DNA of 64,000 nt, from the NCBI GenBank assembly GCA_014529385.2, contig CM043947.1:118178087-118242086 (forward strand). The letters run 5' to 3'. A program made the translations under genes and the position numbers. The notes beneath the pieces were generated by a model. The model did not search any database. It was given only the letters and a program-made list of their open reading frames with translations, and was not told the origin of the DNA. Positions 24,498-35,583 of the stretch are shown here, piece by piece (positions within the stretch are counted from its first letter, which is position 1; the number at the start of each line of letters is the position of its first letter). Origin of the DNA: Adiantum capillus-veneris (taxonomy: Eukaryota > Streptophyta > Polypodiopsida > Polypodiales > Pteridaceae).

Positions 24498-25946
24498 CTA
24501 TTGCGGGGAAGGTGATCTAGGAGGCACTGTGTCATTTCTACCTCCACTCCTCGTTGCCCGCTTTGAAGGCCCTTCATCCCCATTCTCACACCTACGTTTC
24601 TCTTCGACAATGGCCTCATTTTCTTGACATTTGGCAATATATGCATGCACTGACAAAGAGTCCACAGGGTCATTCCAACCTGTTTCAAGCCGAATGCAAT
24701 CTCCAGCTTCATGTAAAACCTCTGTAGTCATTTTACCCTTCATAGCAGACTCTATAGCACATGGCCATAGCTCTCCAATACCATTAGATTCCTCTTCTCC
24801 AACCTTGATTGATCCTTTTCTTTTAATAGGATCCGCCTTGAACCCATAGGCGGCTACCTCAACCATTGAGATGTCATGGTTAGTAGCCATGTCCTCAACT
24901 AGTTTCTTCATCCCGCCTTTGCCAAAGTTTGTTCCCAAGAGCTTACCTGTTTCACTTAAGTGAATTTTTACATCTTTAAAGAAAATGAGCTCCTTTGTCA
25001 AAGCGTCTTTAAAACTTTCACAATCCCTCCTTCCATGGTCAGTACTATCACACCATATGCATCTATTGACAAAGCCTTCTCTGGTTTGCGGTCGTTGCCC
25101 TGTAGATTGACCTGATGGTTGCCCCTTTTCTTCTAGCCTTGTAAGCTTTAACTTGAGCTCTTGCATTCCTTTGACAATATCATCTAGGATGGATTTGTCA
25201 CTCTTTGGAACGACAATCACAGGCTTTATAGGACTCTCGGGAACACTTGGGGATTGAGTAGGGTTGACTATCATCTTGTCTCTTCGTCGTTGTCGCTTAG
25301 CTAGCAGTGAAATGGCATCTTCGACCTCATTCCAATCAGTCTTCAAACCATGTTCCGCATCCTTATCCTCAAGTAGTAGCTCTAACTTCTCTTGAATCTC
25401 TTTACCAGCGGCTTGCAAAAAGAGCTCTGTCTTCTCCGAGTTTAGAGTAGCCTTTTCAGTTCTTGAAAGTTGATCATAATGGCGTTCGAATTCCCTTAGC
25501 AGTTCGGTAGGCGAGAGCCCCTCTTTTGACCAAACTACCCACTCTAAGAAATTCCTCTTTGTTACCCTTTCGGAGTCCTCCATGAAATACTCTTCCTTCA
25601 AGGCTAATTTGAATGCTTCCCAAGTTGCCCCATGCTCATTTCTAATTCCCCTTACATGCTCTCTGATCTCGGGAACCATAGCAAGTTCAAAACTTTGCAC
25701 CATCTCTGCTTCGGGCACTCGATGAAGCTCCATCTCCTTTACATACCCACAAAGATACTTTTTTACATCTTTACCTTTAAATTGGTCCAATTTCTTCACC
25801 ACAGATTGAAGCGCTTTGGTTGAGGAAAGCTCCCTCCTTTCTGCAGCTTGCTGCTGCTGCATAAACACTGCAAAAGCTTGAAACATTTGCATTGTGACTG
25901 GATCAAACCAAACCCCTTGTTGCTCTTGTTGCTCTTGTTGCTCCAT
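24498..25946 (-). CDS. B unit 2 Gag, intact 482-aa frame
   Basis: Identical in translation to the Gag at 17352-18800: Gln-rich start, capsid-like helices, one CCHC knuckle (CIWCDSTDHGRRDC). It sits next to the third LTR, whose downstream (U3) part is cut off by element C. Minus-strand transcription from this LTR may therefore be impaired, whereas the unit 1 copy has a full-length LTR upstream. Confidence 0.85.
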   Translation of the reverse strand: MEQQEQQEQQGVWFDPVTMQMFQAFAVFMQQQQAAERRELSSTKALQSVVKKLDQFKGKDVKKYLCGYVKEMELHRVPEAEMVQSFELAMVPEIREHVRGIRNEHGATWEAFKLALKEEYFMEDSERVTKRNFLEWVVWSKEGLSPTELLREFERHYDQLSRTEKATLNSEKTELFLQAAGKEIQEKLELLLEDKDAEHGLKTDWNEVEDAISLLAKRQRRRDKMIVNPTQSPSVPESPIKPVIVVPKSDKSILDDIVKGMQELKLKLTRLEEKGQPSGQSTGQRPQTREGFVNRCIWCDSTDHGRRDCESFKDALTKELIFFKDVKIHLSETGKLLGTNFGKGGMKKLVEDMATNHDISMVEVAAYGFKADPIKRKGSIKVGEEESNGIGELWPCAIESAMKGKMTTEVLHEAGDCIRLETGWNDPVDSLSVHAYIAKCQENEAIVEEKRRCENGDEGPSKRATRSGGRNDTVPPRSPSPQ

Positions 25947-26030
25947 AGCTTTAAACCTTTCTTTTGAGACCTTAAATGAAGATTTTGAATCCTCACCCTA
26001 GCCTACTTCGCGTCGGGTTCACCAAAAACG

Positions 26031-26734
26031 TGTCAAGAAGTGCGCAGTGTGACTAGGAAAGCGCTGGGCCTCTGACTGTGAGGATTCGTAGCAAAATCAA
26101 GCAAGGCGTAGAGGATTTGAAGCCAAAAACACACTAAAAAAGAACAAAACTCCAGCCATGAAAGCTCCACTTTGAAAAAGAACCAATACTAACTCAAAAC
26201 TCTTGTGTGTGTGAAGATTAGTGTAGCCTCGCTCCCAATTGCACAGATGCAGTGCTCATTCGACTTGTGAAAAACCCTAAATTTACGCTTCGATTCTTCA
26301 TCGTGACCATTTCATGGAAGCTTCAGTACTTCATTGGAGAAGCCCAAGTAGTTATTTGAGGAGGGGAAACCCTAATTGGAGGCCTCACAGCCTCAACCAT
26401 GTAGTGAAAGCAGTACGGTACTGCACTAGCACCCTGTAAAGGAATTGTTGTATCTCCTTGTTCATGTCCCAAAATGAGCTCATTCTTGGCTCTAAAAATT
26501 CCCACACAACTTGAGCAACAACTCTAGCATCGTTGATGTGGCATTTTGAGCTATTTTGAGCATTTTTTAGGCTATTTTGACCATTTTTAGGTCATTTTTA
26601 TCCCAAAAATGTCACTTTTTGTCCGTAAAAAGCCCAAACGAGCTGGGAAAAATCCCTAAACTTGTGGAAAGATCCCATTGGGCTCAAATTTCATGTTGAA
26701 CCTCATTTTCCCACTTGGTAAGCACTTTGGATAC
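26031..26734 (-). repeat. B LTR copy 3, truncated by element C
   Basis: The first 704 bp of the 1,024-bp B LTR, breaking after GGATAC where LTR1 and LTR2 continue GTCTTTCACG. Against LTR1 it has roughly 20 substitutions plus small indels, i.e. a few percent. By contrast, the two B internal regions look identical. The missing remainder is not found right of element C. Confidence 0.88.
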
Positions 26735-27367
26735 TGTTGGACGGATACGCCGCGACGGACGTCAGCACAACGACAACTCACCTAACATGTAATGTCAGCT
26801 AAGGACGAAGCTCGACCCGCAGGCGCGTGGAAGCAAGCATAAGGTGTCAACCTACACTCGACCGACTCCTAACTAGTTCCTACAGAGGTCTCTACCAATT
26901 GTATAAGTCACAGCCTTCAAGAGTGCATAAGAGGAAACTTCCTACAACGCTTTCTAGAGTCGAACATCCAACAAACAATCTCGAAACACCATAGAACTTG
27001 AAGGAGATCCTACTAATACCAATAGGTCGCTCTCCCTAAGGTCTAAGAACCAAAATCCCAACCCAAAACACCTGGTGCAGAAACACGTAGGATGTCTGGC
27101 CGAAATCTGTAGATCTTCGTTTTCGAAATCTAAAGTGCTTAATGTGTAGTTCTACTCAATGTGAACGCGTGGATATGCTGCAATGCAAAATCGGACAACG
27201 TATGCTCACCCAAACACCCGATGAAGCTCGTAGAAGGAGCTCGCAAAACCGGACCGTACGCGCGCAATGTAGGTATCGGTGCGTAGCTCTCGTCGGGGGC
27301 AATACACTGCACTTCTCCGCACTCGATTCTGACCACCGGAGCACACGTAGCGTCAAGATGAAGCTCA

Positions 27368-27369
<2 letters not shown>

Positions 27370-27442
<73 letters not shown>
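27370..27442. repeat. (TC)n microsatellite in C LTR
   Basis: About 36 TC units. The homologous site in the other LTR (56640-56656) has only about 8, so this tract changed length after insertion. Confidence 0.95.
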
Positions 27443-27446
<4 letters not shown>

Positions 27447-27781
27447 ACAGTACGCTCACTCACAGACTTCAAAACTTGTTTTTTAAAATGACAAAAGGTC
27501 TTTCATTAAGGTCAAAAAGTGGTATATATACCTTACAATTCTCAAACCCTAAAGTTCCAAAATCAACCATCTACTCAATCAACTATCAAAACGGGGATAC
27601 AATCTAGAAACTTCTGTAAGTCCCAATAATTACAAGGTGAGAAATCAGGTTTTCCTCAATGAATGAATAATTACAAAAATAATAGTCCTCCGAATAGTTA
27701 GATGCCGTGGGGTGTGTCCAGCTTCTAACACTCCTCCCCTCCTTGCTCATGTCGTCCCCGACATGGCCTTGATCTGCTGCT

Positions 27782-30700
27782 TCATCGTATCGTTTCTCGC
27801 ATCTTTAGCAGTGATTCGTATCTGGCATGTAGGTTCAGCATTGTTGGGCCAAAAATGTCAGTATTTATGGTGAAGAAGCCTATGTAGAACGCTTCTTCAA
27901 AATCCTGGAGGTGATAGGATGGTAGAAACATTATCCTTTGATACAGCGCATGTATCACCTCCTTGGAAGGTTAACCTGGCAGATCATAAGCGCATCTGTA
28001 TGTATCTTGGAAGAAAAAGATGCTGTCAGTCACCTGGCCTGGCTTGAAGGTCTCATAAATTGCTAAGATGGTTTTGCAAATTTTCCTCATCATATTGCAT
28101 GTAAGGTCAGGTGAGCCAGTGAAAAACTTTATGGCGCCCGTTAGGGTTTTCACCATGTATTGGACACTTATTCTCTCACTTGCCTTCAAGCCCGGCAGCT
28201 TGGGGTAGTTCAAACAAGTGGGTTGGCTTCTTTGCAAAATTTCCTGCGCTTTCCACGTTCTAATCCTTAGTAGCGGACAGAAGTTGAGGTTGTCTCTGAT
28301 ATTTTTAGGTGCCTCTACCAAGTGGATTAGGTATTGTGGGTACTTTGTAAGCCATGCCTTCCTCCACTTTGGCTGAGAATCCACAATGAGCTTGACCCCT
28401 TTTGGTTTTGAGGTATCTGCATTGTAAAGAGGTACAGTTGGCTCTTCTCTGATCCGCTTGTTTATGGTAGCTGCCTCATATTTCAGCAATGGATATGGGA
28501 GAGAGGGTTGAAGCCACTCGCGCCTAAGGTTGCTGGCGTCCATCTTATGAATAGTCATAGACTTGAAGACCCTCTGATCCCACTCCAAGGCTTCCTTTGT
28601 GGTTTCTCTGAGCTCTACCTCTATTGCTTTACGCAATTTTTCTTCCTCTTCTTGTGTGAGATTCTGTGGCTCTTGAGAGGATCCTTCTAGGATTTCCTCT
28701 TGCATAGGCGTGTCCACCGGATTTGCCACATTTTCTAGGTCAATGCCCTCATTGGCGGCTGGCCGTGTGCTCTCTGCCTCTCCTCCTTGTTGGCCTTTCA
28801 ACTCCTCAATTTGCCTGAGGAGTTTTTACTTCTTCGTTTCAGCTTCTTTGCCCATATTCACGAGGAGGTCATTAAGTTCGGCGTTTGTTCTTTCCGCCTC
28901 CTCGAGCTTTCTCTTCATGCTTTCTACTTCTTCTTGCAGGGCTTTTTGGCCTTCTTCCATTCTCGTTTGCATGACTATAGATCCTTCAGCCATCATCAAT
29001 CTCTGCTTTTTCTCTAGAGTCAGCTCTTTCTGAAGTTCTTGCATTTGCTCCTCATAGAGTTGACTCTCAGTCATGATTTGAGTCGAGCTAGTAGCTCTGA
29101 CTCTAGCCGATGATGCTCGCAGCCTTTGGATGGTTTGATCTTTGTCTTTTAGTTGGTCCTTGAGCTCAAGGACCTCATCCTGGCTTGCTTCTTGATCTAT
29201 CTCTGCTGTTTCCTTGGCGTTCCTCATGGCTTCTACTTCTTTAGATTCTTCTGCCAGCTGTAGTGTTAGATTATCTCTTTCCTTCTCGGCATCTAGCAAT
29301 GACTTGTTGAGCTGCTGACACTCTTCTTCAACTGCTTGCATTCTTTTTGCGGCTTCTTGATTGGCTTCCTCCATTGCGTGGCAGCTTTGTAGTGCCCTTG
29401 CTAAGCTGGCCTGTAGGTCAGCTTCTCTCTCCTTTTGTCTTTGGATTTGTGCTTGCAGAGAATCTACTTCCCTTTTGATCTTTTCTGTAGTGGTCTTGAG
29501 AGCTGTTATCTCTTTCTCTGAAGCCATGGATTGAGCTCTCAACCCGGCTAGCTTGGTCATCACCACGTCCCAGTCATTGGAGGGCGGGTGCAGGTCCACT
29601 GTATCTGTAGCAATTTCCTTCAGCTCTACTAGCCTAATGTTGTGCTTCCGTTCTTTAGGCCCTGTCCTTGCCAAGTCAAATGCAACTGTGGTGGCTTCTT
29701 CCTTCGTATATCCTGCAGCTAGCAGGTCCAAAAATGCATAGTAAGAATCTTCGAATTCTTTTTGCTCACTTTGAGGCTTAGCCTCTTCCTTCGCCTCCGG
29801 CTCTTGCCTTTGCTCTTGCTCTTCTCCTTGCCATTCCTCTGCTTTGTCTTCAGCCTCCTTATCTTCTGGTGGGGGGCTGCTAAGAGGTGGTGAGGGTGGT
29901 GGTGATGGCTGTGGGCTGGGTTTAGGGTTGGCTGGTAGAGATGTAGGTTTTCCCTTTATATCCCTGTCTGCTTTAGTTTTTCTTTCTCTTTCTTGGCTCT
30001 CTTGCTCATCCAACAGTTTCTGCCGTATTTGTTGTACTTCTTCCTCTGTAAAAGGGACATGTGGAATGTTCTCTGATGCAGCATCAAGAATCTCAAAATT
30101 CTTGATATAATCTTCAAATTGGTCTCTTTGCACTCTTCTAGACGATCCTGACATAGACTCTAGAGAAGGCTTCCAGAGTTCACTTAAAATCACCCTTGAG
30201 GGCTCTCTCTGCTTGGAAGCTCTCCATCAGCCTCTCTAGTCTTGCCGCTTTCTGTGACCTTGTTTCCTTGGCCGGCACTTGAACAAACTCCTTCTTCTTT
30301 CTGTTCTGCTTGGGCTACTCCTCTTGAACTGGCTCTAGCCGTCTTTTCAATCTTGTTTCCACTTTTGGTGCTCTTTGTGGCTCATCTTCCTTGTCTTCGT
30401 TTAACCTCAGCCAATCATTCTGAGACGGGAGGTCAGGCCACCTTCCTTTTGCGTGTAGTGCTCCATAAATCACCTTGGTGATCAGTTCTCCTGGCACTAT
30501 ATAGGTTGGCTTCTTGTTGCATATCTTTACTAGGCTGTCATGTATATATGCCGCATAGTTGATTATCTTTGGGGTGCCTTTCGCCATTGCCCACGTGAAT
30601 GTCGTGGCAATTGCACATGGCGGCATCCTGTACTTCTGTGGCCTTTTCGTGCACATGTGGAAGTACTGGTTGTATAACTGGATGATGATTGCCACTCTTG

Positions 30701-31228
30701 GGTTGGCAATGTCTTCAAAGGTGTAATTCCCCTTCTTCTCTTTCTACACCTTGACCTCATCCCTTCTTTTTGTTACACTATCATTCTCGTTGGAGAGGTC
30801 TAGTGCATCTTCTACAACCCGCTCAGTGATTATTATCTTTGTTTCTGGTCTGCCTTGTAAATCTGTTACTTTGGCCACTCCATCCTCTTTGATGCTTGTC
30901 ACAAACTCCCAGACTCTCTTGATGTCCACTCCTGCCGGTATTGCTTCAAAGTAGTTGTGGAGATCAATCTTCTCCAAGTATCCGGCCATCTTGCTTCGTA
31001 CGAACTCATTGAGTTCTCTCGGCAGCATTGGTAGCTCAATAACATTGCCTTCAGTGTCTTTGAACACTCCTTGGTAGATCTTAGGTCGTTGGACTCTAAC
31101 AGATCTTCTTGTATCCATGTGCTGGTGGGCTTTAGTGTTCCTTCTGGAATGACGAAGTGTTCCACTTTTTCCAAGTAATCCTTGATGGTCATTCTCTTCT
31201 TCTTTGCCGGTGACTTCGAGGTTGCCAT
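27782..31228 (-). pseudogene. LTR-encoded open reading frame of element C, ~1,100 codons, decayed
   Basis: Consecutive minus-strand frames read as one protein. It has a basic start (SPAKKKRMTIKDYLEKVEHF) and a module containing GYLEKIDLHNYFEAIP, VWEFVTSI and AKVTDLQGRPETKIII. Then come a segment with NYAAYIHDSLVKICNK, a Pro/Glu-rich linker, ~300 residues of heptad-rich coiled coil (28.9-29.6 kb) and a C-terminal domain (PLLKYEAATIN; FCPLLRIRTWKAQEIL; YMVKTLTGAIKFFTGS). Breaks: frameshift near 31120, TAG near 30745, stop near 30315, frameshift near 30200, TAA near 28826, TAA at 27973. The N-terminal part faintly recalls putative plant-transposon-protein domains; I do not recognise the whole. 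It is not gag or pol. Confidence 0.7.
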
Positions 31229-31394
31229 AGATCCTGTTGCACTCAGTAGTCCGAAGTTAGCGTTTTTTTCATATTAGCTGCGAAACTGAGTTTTACCTAT
31301 CCAAATGACTTGAAAATTGAAAATAAAGCTTAAAAGGAACTTGTGAAGCTGTGCATGTGCTAGCAGTGCAAATTTGGCCAAAACTTTTCATCTA

Positions 31395-32462
31395 GACATC
31401 CTACGCTTAGGATGTCTTTTTCATCAGAATTGGTTCATATTTGACATGCTGGTAGTGTAAGGCTCATGGAACATGGCTATATGCTTGGATTTGAATTCAG
31501 ATATCAAAAAGTGGATTTTTTGGGCTGATTCAGGCTTTATGTCACAATTTGGATAGAATGTCCATCATAGGTAGCAATTGATGTCCAAATGGGTTGAAAA
31601 TTGGTATATGGGCTTATTGCACCATGGTATTGGCTCCCATGATGTCACTCTTTGCACAGAAGGCTAAATTTATGCTGAAGACATCCTACGTGTAGGATGT
31701 CTTTTTCATCAAAATGACATGAAACTTGTTCTGTGGGTTGTCCTTGGCCTATGGAACATGTCCAAATGGGTTGCAAATTGGTATATGGGCTTATTGCACC
31801 ATGGTATTGGCTCCCATGATGTCACTCTTTGCACAGAAGGCTAAAGTTATGCTGAAGACATCTTACGCGTAGGATGTTTTTTTCATCAAAATGACATGAA
31901 ACTTGTTCTGTGGGTTGTCCTTGGCCTCTGGAACATTGCCTATGGAACATGGCTATGTTCTAGGATTTGAATTTGGACAATATTTGATGCTTGTAAAGGC
32001 ATGTGTGGTGTTTTTGGGCTCAAAAAGTGTATCTTGAAGGTTTTGAGGGTCAAAAATGATTAGAATGGCCTCCAACTTGATATATGGGCTCCTGATGATG
32101 AGGTGATTGGATCTGGAATGATAAAACATCCCCTGTATGTCAAAAAATTCAAATAGACATCCTACGCGTAGGATGTCTATTTCATTTTTTTTTCCTTCTG
32201 ACCACACAGATTGGTTGTTGATGTGTTGGTGAATGTGTTGTGCAAGTTTCATGGGATTTGGACAAGATTTGGTAGGTCTATGGCCCATTATTGCCTCTAT
32301 GCCCTAACTTTGCATTTTTTCATGCATATGAGGTCAAATTTGGTCCAAATGTGATAAGACTTGGTAGATAGCTTGTAAATGTCATTCAGAAAATGTGCAT
32401 GATGAAAAATGTTGGAGATTGTGTCCAAAAGTGTCCTTGAGACATCCTACACGTAGGATGTC
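31395..32462. repeat. Array of five 22-bp palindromes in C LTR
   Basis: Copies at 31395-31416, 31680-31701, 31857-31878, 32156-32177 and 32441-32462. Each is the arm GACATCCTACG followed by its complement CGTAGGATGTC, usually with an outer A...T. The one at 32156 is perfect; others differ at one or two positions. They lie just upstream (minus sense) of the LTR frame that starts at 31228. A half copy sits at 27085-27095. Confidence 0.9.
31583..31936. repeat. 177-bp tandem duplication in C LTR
   Basis: Units 31583-31759 and 31760-31936 are nearly identical (TCCAAATGGGTTG ... GGCCTATGGAACAT). Each unit carries one palindrome, which accounts for two of the five copies. Confidence 0.88.
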
Positions 32463-34040
32463 TCCTGGTGATTTTTTCATTGTTGGTGCTCCCAGTGCTT
32501 GCCCTTGGCTCCCCTAAGTCCCTTTTGAACCTAATTGCAACAAAAAAGTCAAATGGATAGAGAATAACTCCCTATGTGGACTTCAAAGCCTCTAAGCCGT
32601 TTTCTGACTTTTGGAGTGCTTTTTGGCGATGAAATTTCTTGATGTTGGTTTCCATAGCTTCCCGATCCCTTGGGGATCCTTGCCGTTTGGTTTTTGTCGA
32701 CTTTGGCTTCACCGGGCTCCATTTGGCAATTTATCGCTCTAGAAGCACCCGTGGTTGCATTTACATACCTTCGATGATTTGTGGTGATCTACCACCATAG
32801 GACTTGGTTGTTGATGGTCTAGGAAGGCTGCTCGTGAAGTTTGGTGGCAAACGGACTTGCGGTTTGGCCGCAAGTGCATTTGTGTGTCTGATTCCGTTTC
32901 TGAAGTTTAGTGCCGCTTCGGGTCACTTTTTGGTCATGCGGGTCATATAGACTTGTCAAGCATGTTGAGATGCTCCTACCCATGAATTTTGGTAGCATTT
33001 GGTCGCCGATTTCCCATTTGGTGCCCTTTCGCAGGTTTTTGGAAATTAGGGTTTTTTCCGATGGTTTCCTACTTCCTTTGGACATCCAGGACTGGTCTCC
33101 TAGACTAGGGTAAGTTGACGATGAAGTCTTGTTGCTTTCGGGTTAGCCGTTAGGCCACCGTCTCTACTTGTAGGTCTCTACCGCCCGCTTTGTGTGTGAC
33201 CCCTACGCTAGTTTTCGCGACATAATGACAAACAGAGGCGAAAAGCTCAAGGTGGTGAGCCTACCTCTCATGTCTGGAGCTCGTTGGGTAGTCATGCGCG
33301 TCGTAGAAGCTGCTGGAAGGTCGGTCCGCTCTAGGTGGCAGAAGCTCTCTCCACAAAGTCAATAGTGAAAATGAGCTAAAAACGGGGTGAAAATTTCTTA
33401 TAATGGAGGTCCCCGAACCACTTTTCATGGAATTTGACATGTGCTCCTATCTTCTTACGAGATGCAATTTAGGCCCAAAAATTTCTTGATTTGGACTCCA
33501 TTTGCTCTGTTTACCAAAAATTTGGCATTTCGGTCAAAACCTGGCCAAAACACGCTTTTCGCTCCAGTCTCATAATTGTACCCCCACTATACCATAGGTT
33601 GTCCTATAGTCACTGATCATCCCCATATTTTTTTTTTCATTACGACTTTTTTTTTACCTGCTTTTTGTATTTTTGAAGTTTTTCTGCCAAAAATTAGCAA
33701 AATTAAAAAGAAAATAGCAAATCAAACCCAAAAAATCCCCAAAAATCATAATAAATCACAAACATCACTGCAAAACATTATATACACTTGCATGCAATTT
33801 TTATAGCCGGATTTCTCCGGTTTACCAATATTTTGCCCGAAAAATGGCTATTTCTACTTATATACACACACCTAGGGGCTTGATTTGGCGTTTGGCCCCA
33901 TATACGTGTGGATACATGCTGTATAAGGGCATCTATACTTGGGTTACTCCAGAAAATTTTGCAATCAAACAACAACCCTTAAAATAGTCGAAAATCATGC
34001 CCTTTTTTGTTTTTTCTGTTATTGGTTCCGCATTTGAGAA

Positions 34041-34062
34041 TGCCTCTCCCCCTCCTAGTCGG
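34041..34062 (-). other. Candidate polypurine tract of element C
   Basis: Minus strand AGGAGGGGGAGAGG lies between the end of the pol frame and the inferred LTR start. About ten bases separate it from the nearest suitable TG, so the exact LTR edge is uncertain. Confidence 0.5.
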
Positions 34063-34293
34063 AGTCCTCCCAGACGACAAGGTATCGCCTCGGAGTATGT
34101 GCCGTGCATAGGTTGAAAAAGTTGTGCTAATGCCTGGACGATTACTGTGGCCCTAGTTTATGCATACTCGGTCAATGCATGGAAAAAGTAATGTTGTGCA
34201 AGAGAAGGGAATAAGCAAGATGCTTATTGGCATTCGCCGTCGAGGTTTCCTGTTTTCTTTGCAAGTAACAGCTGTAACTCTACTGCTCTCTGT

Positions 34294-34779
34294 TTAATTG
34301 TCTTTTTTGTAAAAGGCACTTACTTTGCCAACTGTTGATAGAGCCGTAGCTATGACTAAGGAGAGAATTGGCTGGGCCGTAATGGTTATGGGCCATATTG
34401 CCTTTGCTTTCCATTGGTATTTAGTTGTTGCCGGTTTTTGTAGATGGTTTGTTACTTTCTTGTTTGCCATTGGTTTGTTGTTGATTGGCATCCACATAAA
34501 GTGGTTTTCCTTCTTGAAATGCAGCTGTCTGCCTTCCGTTGGTTCTTGTACTGAAGGGAGTTCCTTTTGCTTTTGCTTTGGTATCCAAATGTGAGTGGCA
34601 TTTGGGTTATGGCTAAGCATTTTCTTCAAGATCCATATCTGTTTTATGCCCTTGGTTTGTGGTTGAACCATATGCTTTGTTGGAATTTTGTTGGTGCATT
34701 GTTGTTTGTCCGCCATGGCATTTCTATCCTTCCGCATCCATACTTGTTTTCTTTGTTTTGCCAACCTAGATCTTTGCAT
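34294..34779 (-). pseudogene. C-terminal basic tail of element C polyprotein
   Basis: A 161-codon frame rich in Lys, Gln and Asn (KQRKQVWMRKDRNAMADK; IPKQKQKELP; NKPMANKKVTNHLQK) follows the second protease domain and is separated from it by stops. No catalytic motif is visible. By charge it could bind nucleic acid. It ends ~230 bp before the polypurine tract, so it is the 3' end of the coding region. Whether it was translated as part of Pol or separately cannot be told. Confidence 0.5.
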
Positions 34780-34920
34780 TGCGGCCGGTGACTACATATG
34801 TCTGTAATTAGCATGGTTGGCTTTTACCTGATTGTTGGTCTCGGTTATCAGGTCGTTCTTTGATGGCATTTTTGCTTTTGGCTTATGTTCCAGTGATTGC
34901 ATGGCTTGCAGCTTATCATT

Positions 34921-35334
34921 CTAGTATTGCTGAGCAAAGGCTATCACCTGTTGTTCATGTTCATGCTGAATTTTGACTGCCTTTGCTTTCCAATCTATCT
35001 GCACATTGTACTCTTTTTGCCAAGGTTGCCCCAACATCATTGGGTGTTTTGTGCTTTCATCTGCCACCACATAGAATTTGTGTGGGTAAATATATTGATG
35101 TATCTGTACATGCAATATAGTCCATCCCAATGTTTTCAATAGGTGTGATGTGCTACTTTCCAGCACTTGAGAAGTAGGATGAAGTTGACGTGTGACTTTG
35201 AGCTGTTGGTATAATCCGTAAGAGATCAAATTTGCTTGAGCCCCAGAATCAAGCAAGGCTGTTGATTCAACTTGGTTGCTGCCAACTTTGACCGCAATTA
35301 TTGGCTCCACTGTTTCTTCATTCAACTTCGTCAA
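34921..35334 (-). pseudogene. Second aspartic-protease domain downstream of C integrase
   Basis: Reads EPIIAVKVGSNQVESTALL then DSGAQANLIS, the D-S-G retropepsin active site. About 60 residues later comes MMLGQPWQKEYNVQIDW, the hydrophobic-Gly segment that closes the fold. The frame leads in from the integrase tail through a ~80-residue basic linker with one stop. A normal protease sits in its usual place at 49778-50905, so this is an additional copy in an unusual position after integrase. The frame is open over 137 codons. Its role is unknown; it could be a captured cellular or viral retropepsin-like domain. Confidence 0.75.
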
Positions 35335-35583
35335 TTGAATGGCATATGGTGGTCCATTATGTTGTTGTTGTCGCAGAAGTCTTCTTTTTGCAATGCGTTC
35401 TTGTGCTTCTGCTTGAGCTTCCTCTCATACTCTCTGTTTTTCCTTCATTCTTTGTTTTCCTTGATGAATCTGTTGGAGAATCTCCTGTGTGAGTGGTAGA
35501 TGATATCTCTTCAGTCTACATCCACTGATCCAGTTTGGCATTTCTTCACCTGCTAATGTAGCAAGCTTGACAGCTCCACTTTG

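Larger units (their letters stand above)
26735..34031 (-). repeat. Element C 3' LTR, about 7.3 kb
   Basis: Starts TGTTGGACGG on the plus strand and matches 56009-59153 in two blocks: 26735-28497 and 32325-33748. The right copy lacks 28498-32324. The right boundary is inferred: a pyrimidine tract at 34042-34060 looks like the polypurine tract on the other strand, and TGCGGAACC (minus) near 34031 is a plausible LTR start. The 5' LTR copy stops matching at 33748, possibly because its outer end is deleted. The LTR contains a long decayed reading frame, a TC microsatellite, a 177-bp tandem duplication and five palindromes. Confidence 0.75.

Noticed and set aside
11739-26030. Two independent insertions of element B next to each other
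   Set aside because: They share one middle LTR, have the same private mutations, and no target duplication separates them.
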